Source of the DNA: Bacteroides sp. CAG:770
GTDB lineage: Bacteria > Bacteroidota > Bacteroidia > Bacteroidales > UBA932
Direction: 5' to 3'
Length of the DNA: 11,815 nucleotides
NCBI GenBank assembly: GCA_000435075.1
Contig: FR890672.1
Location: 66,264 to 78,078, forward strand
Of the stretch, positions 1 to 6,210 are shown one piece after another (position 1 is the first letter of the stretch; each line of letters opens with the position of its first letter). The position numbers and the translations under genes were made by a program. Under the pieces are notes generated by a model. It made no database searches, was not told where the DNA came from, and saw nothing but the letters and a program-made list of their open reading frames with translations.

Positions 1-304
1 TGACTATTACGCTCTTCCTGTCAGTTACATTATAAAAATAGGTGAACGAGAAAATGCCTTTATTCAATGTGTCTGCTAGAGTGACATCATCCACTGCGCC
101 TGCTCCGAGATCAAACATTCCATAGCGGGCAACAAGCGCACCTGCCTTGTCCAGACCCTTGAACTGGATAAGCTGGTCGTGAGAGAAATCCATGTCATCT
201 CTCATCTTCTTGTGGAATTCGTATAGAGTTGTATTTGGCTTCAACTCATATACACGGGCGAAACCCTTTATCCCCGGAAGGGAAACACGATATCTTAGAA
301 TCAT
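1..304 (-). CDS. pRiA4b ORF-3-like protein, 3' end outside the window
   Basis: An open frame on the minus strand begins at an ATG at 304-302 and stays open to the window edge, giving 101 visible residues and no stop. The protein begins MILRYRVSLPGIKGF. Residues 18-48 (VYELKPNTTLYEFHKKM, then DFSHDQLIQF) resemble the start of the plasmid pRiA4b ORF-3 family, in which a short beta strand is followed by a TLxxLH-type helix and a hydrophobic segment ending HLxxF. Residues 73-95 (a DDVTLADTL stretch, then FSFTYFYNVTD) match the family's later L-x-D-x-L and Y-x-Y-D-x-x-D region in spacing, though loosely. The family has no firmly established function; some members are annotated as passengers of mobile elements, but nothing here suggests a transposon. 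The start is chosen because it is the first ATG in frame and lies 27 nt below a TACCTTTG promoter-like box. The family assignment is made by eye and is moderate. Confidence 0.6.
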   Translation of the reverse strand, partial: MILRYRVSLPGIKGFARVYELKPNTTLYEFHKKMRDDMDFSHDQLIQFKGLDKAGALVARYGMFDLGAGAVDDVTLADTLNKGIFSFTYFYNVTDRKSVIV

Positions 305-331
305 ATTTACGTAAGCTAATTTTTCTGCCTC

Positions 332-364
332 CAAAGGTACAAAATATTTCCTTATCATTGCATA
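332..364 (-). promoter_or_regulatory. Candidate promoter of the pRiA4b-like gene
   Basis: Read on the minus strand, TACCTTTG (339-332) matches the Bacteroidetes -7 box TAnnTTTG exactly. A weak -33 match, TATG (364-361), lies 21 nt upstream. A start site near 326 would give a leader of roughly 20 nt before the ATG at 304. The -33 match is poor, so this is tentative. Confidence 0.35.
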
Positions 365-388
365 ATAACTCGAATTTAACTAATTTTG
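357..388 (+). promoter_or_regulatory. Candidate promoter of the YigZ-family gene
   Basis: ATTG (357-360), 20 nt of spacer and TAATTTTG (381-388) fit the Bacteroidetes -33/-7 pattern, with an exact -7 box. The ATG follows only 5 nt after the box, so transcription would begin at or next to the start codon, implying a leaderless or nearly leaderless mRNA. Its -33 element abuts that of the leftward promoter at 361-364, so the two polymerases would compete for the site. Confidence 0.45.
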
Positions 389-393
389 AATTC

Positions 394-1044
394 ATGGAAA
401 AGAACGGAGGCGATACCCCTGTCAGGGATTCATATAAGAGCATTGCAGCTATGTCAGAGGGCCTTTTCAAGGATAATGGCAGCAGATTCATAGCTCTGGC
501 CTACCCCGTCGAGACAGAAGACGAGGTCAGGCAGATTGTCAGTTCTTTGAAAAAGACATATCACGATGCCAGGCATCATTGTTATGCGTACCGTTTGGGT
601 TATAAGGGTGATGTGTTCAGGGCTAATGATGACGGAGAACCTTCTTCTTCGGCCGGTCGTCCGATTCTCGGGCAGATAGATTCCAATTGTTTGAGTGACA
701 TACTGATAGTGGTGGTCAGGTATTTCGGCGGCATCAAACTTGGAATACCCGGGCTGATCCGTGCGTACAAGACTTCGTCTGCGGATGCGATAGCCAATGC
801 GGTGATTGTGGATAAGGTGGCGATGAAGCGCTTCCGCCTGTCTTTCGGGTATCTGGAAATGAACAATGTCATGAAGATGATAAAGGACATGGACCTGAAG
901 CAGTCAGACCAGGATTTCGGGACTTCATGCTCTCTGACCGTGTCCGTCCGTCTGTCCATTGAGGCGGATTTCCTTGAGCGGGCCGGCAATATTCCGGGCT
1001 GTTCGGTCGATGAAGTCGGTCTGTCGTCTGACATTGACGAGTGA
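394..1044 (+). CDS. YigZ/IMPACT (UPF0029) family protein
   Basis: The 216-residue protein has the hallmarks of the YigZ/IMPACT family: DARHHCYAYRLG at 58-69, NDDGEPSSSAGRPIL at 78-92, and VVVRYFGGIKLGIPGLIRAY at 106-125. These form the N-terminal UPF0029 domain. Residues from about 143 to 205 should be the small ferredoxin-like C-terminal domain (DUF1949 type). The length is usual for bacterial members. Eukaryotic IMPACT regulates the Gcn2 pathway by binding Gcn1; the bacterial role is unsettled, with ribosome- or translation-linked roles suggested, so I give no specific activity. The frame is open upstream to 229, but that extension lies antisense to the pRiA4b-like gene, does not resemble the family, and the family's conserved start (D-S-Y-K-S-I) follows directly after the ATG at 394. 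There is no Shine-Dalgarno sequence. pyrB follows after a 90-bp gap, so co-transcription is possible but not tight. Confidence 0.9.
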   Translation: MEKNGGDTPVRDSYKSIAAMSEGLFKDNGSRFIALAYPVETEDEVRQIVSSLKKTYHDARHHCYAYRLGYKGDVFRANDDGEPSSSAGRPILGQIDSNCLSDILIVVVRYFGGIKLGIPGLIRAYKTSSADAIANAVIVDKVAMKRFRLSFGYLEMNNVMKMIKDMDLKQSDQDFGTSCSLTVSVRLSIEADFLERAGNIPGCSVDEVGLSSDIDE

Positions 1045-1098
1045 AAATAGCGGTGGCCAAACACCTATATTTATATAAGAACTTAATAGCGGCGGGGA

Positions 1099-1128
1099 TT
1101 TGGCTTACCTGCCGGAACAGTAAAATTG
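1099..1128 (+). promoter_or_regulatory. Weak candidate promoter of pyrB
   Basis: TTTG (1099-1102), 18 nt of spacer and TAAAATTG (1121-1128) resemble the Bacteroidetes promoter pattern, with one -7 mismatch and a slightly short spacer. The pyrB ATG follows 6 nt later, the same close arrangement as upstream of the YigZ gene. The gap also holds GCCAAA (1056-1061), complementary to TTTGGC (1099-1104), and a repeated AATAGCGGYGG (1046-1056 and 1085-1095). These could be chance. Confidence 0.25.
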
Positions 1129-1134
1129 TGCAGT

Positions 1135-2040
1135 ATGCCTAAAAGTCTGATTTCAATCCAGGATTTCACAAAAGATGAGATTCTTCATATCCTGGATGTG
1201 GCAAAGGAATTCGAAAAGAACAGAGAGCAGAATTTCCTCGCGGGAAAAGTGATTGCGTGCCTCTTCTTCGAGCCATCTACCAGAACGAGGCTTTCGTTTG
1301 AAGCCGCGGTTAACCGTCTCGGTGCCAGGGTAATAGGTTTCCCTGATGCGAAGAACACGAGCGTGACCAAGGGCGAGACACTTGAAGATACCATCAAGAT
1401 TGTCTCCAACTATGTAGATATGATAGTCATGAGGCATCCGCAGGAAGGAGCCGCAGCAATCGCCGCCGGTGTCTCACCAGTGCCTGTTGTCAATGCCGGA
1501 GACGGTTCCAATCAGCATCCGACACAGACTCTCCTTGACATGTATACGATCCGTCAGACCCAGGGGCGTCTCGACAATCTGAAGATCAATATGGTGGGAG
1601 ACCTGAAATACGGCCGTACCGTGCATTCTCTTTCAGAGGCCATGTCAGATTTCTCTCCTGAATTTGTCTTTACCGCACCGGATGAACTCAAGATGCCTTC
1701 CAAGTATCTCAAGTTCCTCGATGAGAAACACATTCCATATGAGGAGACCGATTCTCTGGAGGCTCACCTCAATGACTGCGACATCCTGTACATGACGCGT
1801 GTCCAGCAGGAGAGGTTCCCTAGCAAGGAAGACTATGACAGGGTAAAGGATGTATATGAACTTACCGCGTCAATGCTTTCCGGCGTGAAGCCTAACATGA
1901 AGATTCTTCATCCGCTTCCGAGGATTACTGAAATCTCTACTGATGTCGATGATACGCCATACGCATATTATTTCGAGCAGGCCCGTAACGGCATGTACGT
2001 CCGCATGGCTGTCATTGCTTACCTCCTTGGCTACAGGTAG
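1135..2040 (+). CDS. pyrB: Aspartate carbamoyltransferase, catalytic subunit
   Basis: This cytoplasmic enzyme condenses carbamoyl phosphate with L-aspartate to N-carbamoylaspartate, the committed step of pyrimidine synthesis. The 301-residue protein is a normal length. The carbamoyl-phosphate loop FEPSTRTR is at 45-52, the SVTKGET loop that reaches into the neighbouring subunit's active site at 76-82 (K79 matches E. coli Lys84), NQHPTQTLLD at 126-135, the aspartate-binding TRVQ at 221-224 and HPLPR at 259-263. All key residues are present. The ATG at 1135 is chosen over an in-frame TTG at 1126, which would add only three residues; MPKSLISIQD is the expected start. The protein resembles the E. 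coli class that normally pairs with a regulatory subunit (PyrI), yet no pyrI follows: the next gene is serC after 132 bp, so pyrI is elsewhere or absent. The identification is very secure. Confidence 0.97.
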   Translation: MPKSLISIQDFTKDEILHILDVAKEFEKNREQNFLAGKVIACLFFEPSTRTRLSFEAAVNRLGARVIGFPDAKNTSVTKGETLEDTIKIVSNYVDMIVMRHPQEGAAAIAAGVSPVPVVNAGDGSNQHPTQTLLDMYTIRQTQGRLDNLKINMVGDLKYGRTVHSLSEAMSDFSPEFVFTAPDELKMPSKYLKFLDEKHIPYEETDSLEAHLNDCDILYMTRVQQERFPSKEDYDRVKDVYELTASMLSGVKPNMKILHPLPRITEISTDVDDTPYAYYFEQARNGMYVRMAVIAYLLGYR

Positions 2041-2062
2041 TAGAAAAAATATTCGTCCTTTA

Positions 2063-2093
2063 TTTGGAATTAAGTAGAAATTTGTTACCTTTA
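2063..2093 (+). promoter_or_regulatory. Candidate promoter of the serC-serA-DUF1015 operon
   Basis: TTTG (2063-2066), 19 nt of spacer and TACCTTTA (2086-2093) match the Bacteroidetes pattern with a single mismatch in the last base of the -7 box. A start near 2098 would leave a leader of about 75 nt. The -7 box overlaps the left arm of the inverted repeat at 2088-2130, so regulation at this site, or a hairpin at the very 5' end of the mRNA, is plausible. Confidence 0.45.
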
Positions 2094-2130
2094 CAACGAT
2101 TTAAGAGAAAAACTTAAATCGCTGTAAAGG
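2088..2130. repeat. 18-bp inverted repeat between pyrB and serC
   Basis: The left arm CCTTTACAACGATTTAAG (2088-2105) and the right arm CTTAAATCGCTGTAAAGG (2113-2130) are complementary at 17 of 18 positions, with a single A/C mismatch at the ninth position (2096/2122) and a 7-nt A-rich loop. The arms are AT-rich and only a short broken T-run follows (ATTTTAGTT), so it is a poor classical terminator for pyrB. It covers the predicted -7 box and start site of serC, which suits either an operator or a stem near the 5' end of the serC mRNA. The repeat is certain; its role is inferred. Confidence 0.85.
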
Positions 2131-2172
2131 ATTTTAGTTAATAATTGCAATAACTTTATAACAAATTCAGAT

Positions 2173-3246
2173 ATGAGCAAAGTTCATGTATTCAATGCCG
2201 GCCCATGCATTCTTCCGCAGCAGGCAATAGACAATTCAATTGAGGCCCTCAAGGATTTCAAGGGCACAGGTATTTCAGTGCTTTCAGTATCACACCGTTC
2301 CAAAGAGTGGGGCGAAGTGATGGACGAGGTCCGCGCGAACTGGAAAGAGCTGCTTAACATTCCTGATACTCATGAGGTAGTATTCCTCGGCGGTGGCGCC
2401 AGCCTTCAGTTCTTGTATGTAGCTATGAACTTCCTTGAGAACAAGGCTGCATACCTTGATACAGGTGTTTGGGCTCACAAGGCACTTCAGCAGGCACAGG
2501 GCATCGGAAACGCATATGCTCTCGCATGCTCGGCAGACAAGAACTACTCTTACATTCCTGAGGGATATACCATTCCTACAGATATCGACTACTTCCATAT
2601 CACTACGAACAATACCATTTACGGTACTGAAATCAAGACAGACATCGACTGCCCTGTTCCACTTATCGCAGATATGTCATCTGACATCATGAGCCGTCCT
2701 GTAGATGTCAGCAAGTATGCTTTGATTTATGGTGGTGCACAGAAGAACGTGGGCCCTGCCGGTGTCATATTTGCAATTATCCGCAAGGACGCTCTCGGAA
2801 AGGTAAGCAGATATATCCCTACAATGCTTGACTACAGGACTCACATTGACAAGGAGTCTATGTTCAATACCCCTCCTGTATTCTCAATCTTCGTCATGAA
2901 CGAGACTCTTAAGTGGTTGAAGAGCATGGGTGGCGTTGAGGCTATTCACAAATATGATATGGAGAAAGCAAACTTGCTTTACAATGAGATCGACCGCAAC
3001 TCTCTCTTCGTAGGTACAGCAGCTGAGAAAGACCGTTCACTCATGAACGTATGCTTCGTGATGGCTCCTGGTTATGAGAACCTTCAGGACGAGTTCATGT
3101 CATTCTCCAAGAGCAAGGGCATGGTCGGTCTCAAGGGACACAGATCAGTCGGCGGTTTCCGCGCATCCATCTACAATGCATGTACACTTGAGGATGTTAC
3201 CGCTCTCACAGAGTGCATGAAAGAGTTTGAGTCATTGAAAAAATAA
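2173..3246 (+). CDS. serC: Phosphoserine aminotransferase
   Basis: This cytoplasmic PLP enzyme converts 3-phosphohydroxypyruvate and glutamate to O-phosphoserine and 2-oxoglutarate, the second step of serine synthesis; the family also acts in pyridoxal phosphate synthesis. The 357-residue length is normal. Substrate-contact residues SHRS are at 40-43, the phosphate-binding loop GGGAS at 73-77, W100 is the likely ring-stacking residue, D167 (in ADMSSD) contacts the PLP nitrogen, and K191 in GGAQKNVGPAG is the Schiff-base lysine. H323 and R324, then R330, lie in the C-terminal substrate region (KGHRSVGGFRASIYN). The start ATG is followed by the usual KVHVFNAGPCILP; upstream is A/T-rich with no Shine-Dalgarno sequence. 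serA follows after 12 bp and DUF1015 after that, indicating one operon. Confidence 0.97.
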   Translation: MSKVHVFNAGPCILPQQAIDNSIEALKDFKGTGISVLSVSHRSKEWGEVMDEVRANWKELLNIPDTHEVVFLGGGASLQFLYVAMNFLENKAAYLDTGVWAHKALQQAQGIGNAYALACSADKNYSYIPEGYTIPTDIDYFHITTNNTIYGTEIKTDIDCPVPLIADMSSDIMSRPVDVSKYALIYGGAQKNVGPAGVIFAIIRKDALGKVSRYIPTMLDYRTHIDKESMFNTPPVFSIFVMNETLKWLKSMGGVEAIHKYDMEKANLLYNEIDRNSLFVGTAAEKDRSLMNVCFVMAPGYENLQDEFMSFSKSKGMVGLKGHRSVGGFRASIYNACTLEDVTALTECMKEFESLKK

Positions 3247-3258
3247 AATCCACTTGTC

Positions 3259-4179
3259 ATGAAAGTATTGTTAGCTACTCAGAAACCATTTGCAGCAGCA
3301 GCTGTAGCGGGAATCAGAGAAATTCTTGAAGGTGCCGGCCACGAGGTCGTTCTCCTTGAAAAATATGCAGATGCACAGGATCTTATCAATGCTGTTGCAG
3401 ATGTAGATGCTATGATCGTAAGATCTGACAAAGTTACTCCAGCTGTTCTTGAGGCTGCCGGCAAACTTAAGATTGTTGTTCGTGCAGGTGCCGGTTTCGA
3501 TAACATTGACCTCGTTGTTTCAAAGGAGCGCGGTGTTGTTGTCGAGAATACTCCTGGACAGAACTCTAACGCAGTTGCCGAGCTTGCCATCGCCATGATG
3601 ATTTACATGAGCAGAAACCAGTTCACTCCTGTTTCAGGTACTGAGGTTTCAGGCAAGAAACTTGGTATTCAGGCATTTGGTAACGTAGGCCGTCTCGTAG
3701 GTCAGAAGGCTGAGGCTCTCGGCATGACAGTATATGCTACTGACCCATTCATCCCTGCAGACAAGATTGCAGAGGCTGGTGCGGTTCCGGTGGAGACAGT
3801 GAAAGATCTTTATTCACAGTGTGATTTCGTTTCAGTTCACATCCCTGCGACACCTGAGACAATCGGAAGCATTAATTATGATCTGATTACATCTATGCCT
3901 AAGGGTGCCGTCCTCGTAAATACTGCACGTAAGGAAGTTGTGGATGAGGCTGGTCTCGAGAAGGCATTGACCGACAGGCCTGACCTCAAGTACATCACTG
4001 ACGTAGCTCCTGACAACATTGATGTTCTCCGCGAGAAATTCGGCGTGCGCGTGTTCGCAACTCCTAAGAAGATGGGCGCGCAGACCTCTGAGGCCAATGT
4101 CAATGCAGGTCTTGCTGCTGCCAGACAGATTGTTGCATACTTTGCTGACGGTTGCACCAAGTTCCAGGTTAACAAATAG
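3259..4179 (+). CDS. serA: D-3-phosphoglycerate dehydrogenase, short ACT-less form
   Basis: This NAD-dependent enzyme oxidises 3-phosphoglycerate to 3-phosphohydroxypyruvate, the first step of the phosphorylated serine pathway, and supplies SerC encoded 12 bp upstream. At 306 residues it has the substrate- and nucleotide-binding domains but no C-terminal ACT or intervening domain, so serine feedback through an ACT domain is not expected. Visible motifs are VVRAGAGFDNID at 73-84, ENTPGQNSNAVAELA at 96-110, and a Rossmann loop AFGNVG at 139-144, where Ala replaces the first Gly of GxGxxG. The catalytic Arg is R224 in NTARKEVVDE. The usual TPHIG motif reads TPKKMGAQT (268-276), so Lys stands in for the catalytic His, and D252 lies near where the usual Glu is expected. 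From memory, Lys-type (IIIK) PGDHs are known in Entamoeba histolytica and Bacteroidales, so this is a class feature and not decay. Confidence 0.93.
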   Translation: MKVLLATQKPFAAAAVAGIREILEGAGHEVVLLEKYADAQDLINAVADVDAMIVRSDKVTPAVLEAAGKLKIVVRAGAGFDNIDLVVSKERGVVVENTPGQNSNAVAELAIAMMIYMSRNQFTPVSGTEVSGKKLGIQAFGNVGRLVGQKAEALGMTVYATDPFIPADKIAEAGAVPVETVKDLYSQCDFVSVHIPATPETIGSINYDLITSMPKGAVLVNTARKEVVDEAGLEKALTDRPDLKYITDVAPDNIDVLREKFGVRVFATPKKMGAQTSEANVNAGLAAARQIVAYFADGCTKFQVNK

Positions 4180-4207
4180 TTGAACAACACTTAAACTCAT
4201 AATATCA

Positions 4208-5452
4208 ATGGTAAAAGTGAAACCATTTGCGGCTGTCCGTCCGCCTAAAGATATTGTTACTGAAGTAGCTGCACCTCCTTATGACGTTTTGAATTCAGAA
4301 GAGGCTCAGAAGATGGCCGGTGAAAAATCCCTGCTTCATATCACGAAGCCTGAGATTGATTTCGACCCTATACTTCCGGATCATGACCCTAAGGTTTATG
4401 ATGAGGCTGTCAAGAATTTTGCCGAATGGCAGAAGAAGGGATGGCTGGTGCAGGACAGCAAGCCTTGCTACTATGTCTATGCACAGACGATGGACGGCAG
4501 AACCCAGTACGGTCTGGTCCTCTGCGCTCATACTGACGACTATTCAGAGGGCAAGATCAAGAAGCACGAGCTTACCCGCAAGGATAAGGAAGATGACCGT
4601 ATGGTCCATGTGAAGATTCAGAATGCCAATATCGAGCCTGTGTTCTTTGCCTATAAGGACAATGCTGAACTGAATGATATCGTTGCGGCTTCTGCAAAGG
4701 GTGCTCCTGAGTATGAATTCACTGACGAGAACGGTTTCGGACATGCTTTCTGGGTTATCGATGATGACGCTGTCATTTCCAGAATTACAGCCATCTTCAC
4801 AAATGACATTGACGCGTTCTATGTTGCTGACGGACATCACCGTACCGCAGCTGCAGCCCGTGTCGGTGCAGAGAAACGTGCCGGGAATCCTAATCATACA
4901 GGAAACGAAGAATATAATTACTTCATGGCAGTATGCTTCCCTGAGAGCCAGTTGAAAATCATTGACTACAATCGTGTTGTCAAGGATTTGAACGGTCTCG
5001 ACAAGGAGCAGTTCCTGAAGGCTCTCGAGGCTGATTTCGATGTTGTTCCGTTCGACGGAGAAGGCGAGTATCATCCTTCACATCTCCATAACTTCTCCAT
5101 GTATCTTGACGGAAAGTGGTATTCACTTGAGGCTAAGCCGGGAAGATATGATGATAAAGATCCTATCGGTGTTCTCGACGTTACTATCCTCTCTAATCTC
5201 GTTCTTGACAAGATACTGGGAATCAAGGATCTCCGTACTGACAAACGCATTGACTTCGTCGGCGGTATCAGAGGTCTCGGTGAGCTCTCCCGTCGTGTTG
5301 ACAATGGTGAAATGAAGGTTGCTTTCGCTCTGTATCCTGTTTCCATGAAACAGCTTACCGACATCGCTGACAGCGGAAACATCATGCCTCCTAAGACTAC
5401 ATGGTTTGAGCCTAAACTGAGGTCCGGCCTCGCGATACATAAACTGAGTTAG
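4208..5452 (+). CDS. DUF1015 family protein of the serine operon
   Basis: This 414-residue protein matches the DUF1015 family (COG4198) along its length. It begins VKPFAAVRPPKDIVTEVAAP and has AAPPYDVLN at 21-29, KHELTRKDKEDDR at 119-131, NIEPVFFAY at 141-149, the central VADGHHRTAAA at 206-216, and MPPKTTWFEPKLRSG at 393-407. It has no signal peptide or membrane segment, so it should be cytoplasmic. It starts 28 nt after serA in the same direction. Its biochemical role is not established as far as I know. The DGHHR motif (208-212) resembles the phosphate-site motif of ParB/sulfiredoxin-fold proteins, a superfamily that includes free-serine kinases (SerK, SbnI). With the serA-serC linkage this suggests phosphotransfer involving serine or phosphoserine; that is inference. 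No serB is in the window. The family call is firm; the function is open. Confidence 0.9.
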   Translation: MVKVKPFAAVRPPKDIVTEVAAPPYDVLNSEEAQKMAGEKSLLHITKPEIDFDPILPDHDPKVYDEAVKNFAEWQKKGWLVQDSKPCYYVYAQTMDGRTQYGLVLCAHTDDYSEGKIKKHELTRKDKEDDRMVHVKIQNANIEPVFFAYKDNAELNDIVAASAKGAPEYEFTDENGFGHAFWVIDDDAVISRITAIFTNDIDAFYVADGHHRTAAAARVGAEKRAGNPNHTGNEEYNYFMAVCFPESQLKIIDYNRVVKDLNGLDKEQFLKALEADFDVVPFDGEGEYHPSHLHNFSMYLDGKWYSLEAKPGRYDDKDPIGVLDVTILSNLVLDKILGIKDLRTDKRIDFVGGIRGLGELSRRVDNGEMKVAFALYPVSMKQLTDIADSGNIMPPKTTWFEPKLRSGLAIHKLS

Positions 5453-5663
5453 TAAGCATTAAAAAATAAGTTGGTAAAGATTTGTGATGGATTTTCGAGG
5501 ATAGATTCCTTTTCGAAGAAGGAGTGTGCTGGACGCACACGACTGATGAGGCAGGAATATAAACCGAAAAGACTGCACAAAGATCACCAAGTTATTTTTA
5601 AGGATTACTTAAGTATTAGTGTGAATCACGTTTTGAAAGATATTGGTTCAAAACGACTTATTG
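5453..5663 (+). other. Structured region after DUF1015; possible 3' UTR or small RNA
   Basis: No convincing gene lies here. The DNA encodes several local hairpins: TTCGA-GGA (5494-5501) with TCC-TCGAA (5507-5509, 5513-5517); GTGTGC (5524-5529) with GCACAC (5535-5540), perfect with a 5-nt loop; a 10-bp palindrome TACTTAAGTA (5606-5615); and CGTTTTGAA (5629-5637) with TTCAAAACG (5647-5655), perfect with a 9-nt loop. The stretch runs directly into the terminator at 5664-5699. I find no good promoter inside it; the nearest, AAGATTTG (5477-5484), lacks a -33 element. The simplest reading is a structured 3' UTR of the serine operon, perhaps processed into a small RNA. A frame of 67 codons (5471-5674, TTG start) crosses it but ends inside the terminator stem and looks like no known protein. 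Confidence 0.4.
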
Positions 5664-5699
5664 AAGCAGCCTGACGATTTGCCGTCAGGCTGCTTTTTT
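5664..5699 (+). terminator. Rho-independent terminator of the serine operon region
   Basis: GCAGCCTGACG (5666-5676) pairs perfectly with CGTCAGGCTGC (5683-5693) around a 6-nt loop, extended by two A-T pairs, and six T residues follow (5694-5699). This is a strong rightward intrinsic terminator. It lies about 210 nt past the DUF1015 stop, so the transcript would carry a long 3' tail. Confidence 0.93.
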
Positions 5700-5728
5700 A
5701 CAATTGACGGAGTCATCGATGAGGATAT

Positions 5729-5766
5729 AAAAAACGCTGCCCCGAATCTGAGACAGCGTTTTTTTT
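5729..5766. terminator. Two-way terminator between the ser operon and the DUF3127 gene
   Basis: CGCTG (5735-5739) pairs with CAGCG (5754-5758) around a 14-nt loop. It is flanked by six A (5729-5734) and eight T (5759-5766), so the A-T pairs can lengthen the stem and either strand ends in a U-run. It sits 15 bp beyond the end of the leftward DUF3127 gene and is most likely its terminator; it would also back up the rightward terminator at 5664-5699. Confidence 0.8.
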
Positions 5767-5781
5767 GTATGTGTTTCGTTC

Positions 5782-6201
5782 TTAGAACGGAAGGTCGTCT
5801 GAAGGATCGTCCGCTGCTGGAGCGCTAGGGGCGAATCCGGCAGGTACATCAGGAGTGTAAGCCGGCTTAACAGGAGCGGCAGCCTGTGCAGGAGCCTGAT
5901 ATGGCTGCTGGTATGCAGGAGTGCTCTGCTGTGCCGGGGAAATCCTCCATGCCCTCAAGTCAGTGTACCACTTTCCGTTGTACTCCCTGCTTGAAACATT
6001 GAACTCGACTTTGATTTCGTCATTGATCTGGAATCTTTCGAGATCCTGGACCTTGTCCTGACCCCACACGCTGAAGCATGCCTTAGTAGGGAAATTGCCG
6101 TCCTGATACTCGATGACGAACTCCTGTTTAGCCCACTGGCCTCTTGCCGAGGTTCCGGACTGAACTGCGAGTTTCTGAAGAAGTCTTCCTGTCAGTTCCA
6201 T
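5782..6201 (-). CDS. DUF3127 OB-fold protein with SSB-type C-terminal tip
   Basis: The 139-residue protein matches DUF3127, a Bacteroidetes family of small OB-fold proteins. The conserved core covers residues 1-87: MELTGRLLQKLAVQSGTSAR, then WAKQEFVIEYQDGNFPTKAC at 23-42 and SREYNGKWYTDLRAW at 71-85. Residues 89-130 form a low-complexity tail rich in Gln, Pro and Ala. The last nine residues, DDPSDDLPF, closely match the acidic tip of single-stranded DNA-binding protein (SSB), which recruits partner proteins. This layout (OB fold, flexible Pro/Gln/Ala linker, acidic Phe-ending tip) is that of SSB, so binding to single-stranded nucleic acid and docking of repair proteins is a reasonable inference, though I know of no direct proof for the family. 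The start ATG lies 9 nt after the FKBP stop with a weak AAGG upstream, so the two genes should be co-transcribed. A terminator follows at 5729-5766. Confidence 0.88.
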   Translation of the reverse strand: MELTGRLLQKLAVQSGTSARGQWAKQEFVIEYQDGNFPTKACFSVWGQDKVQDLERFQINDEIKVEFNVSSREYNGKWYTDLRAWRISPAQQSTPAYQQPYQAPAQAAAPVKPAYTPDVPAGFAPSAPAADDPSDDLPF

Positions 6202-6210
6202 GAACCTTGA

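Noticed and set aside
229..393. In-frame N-terminal extension of the YigZ-family protein from 229
   Set aside because: It lies antisense to the start of the pRiA4b-like gene, has no family similarity, and the ATG at 394 gives the normal family length with a promoter directly upstream.
1126..1134. TTG at 1126 as the pyrB start
   Set aside because: The ATG three codons later gives the expected PyrB N terminus; the TTG lies inside the candidate -7 box.
2088..2139. Reading the inverted repeat as a simple Rho-independent terminator for pyrB
   Set aside because: The stem is AT-rich and the following T-run is short and interrupted, and it overlaps a promoter-like site. Not excluded, but less fitting than the two clear terminators at 5664-5766.
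5541..5576. Hammerhead-ribozyme-like core: CTGATGAG (5543-5550) followed by CCGAAAA (5564-5570)
   Set aside because: Stem II would have only two base pairs, the hairpin at 5524-5540 is separated from CTGATGA by an unpaired GA, and no stem III or cleavage-site U-H fits. Probably chance.
5471..5674. 67-codon frame after DUF1015 with a TTG start (or 42 codons from the ATG at 5546)
   Set aside because: It ends inside the terminator stem, has no recognisable protein similarity or start signal, and overlaps hairpin structure.
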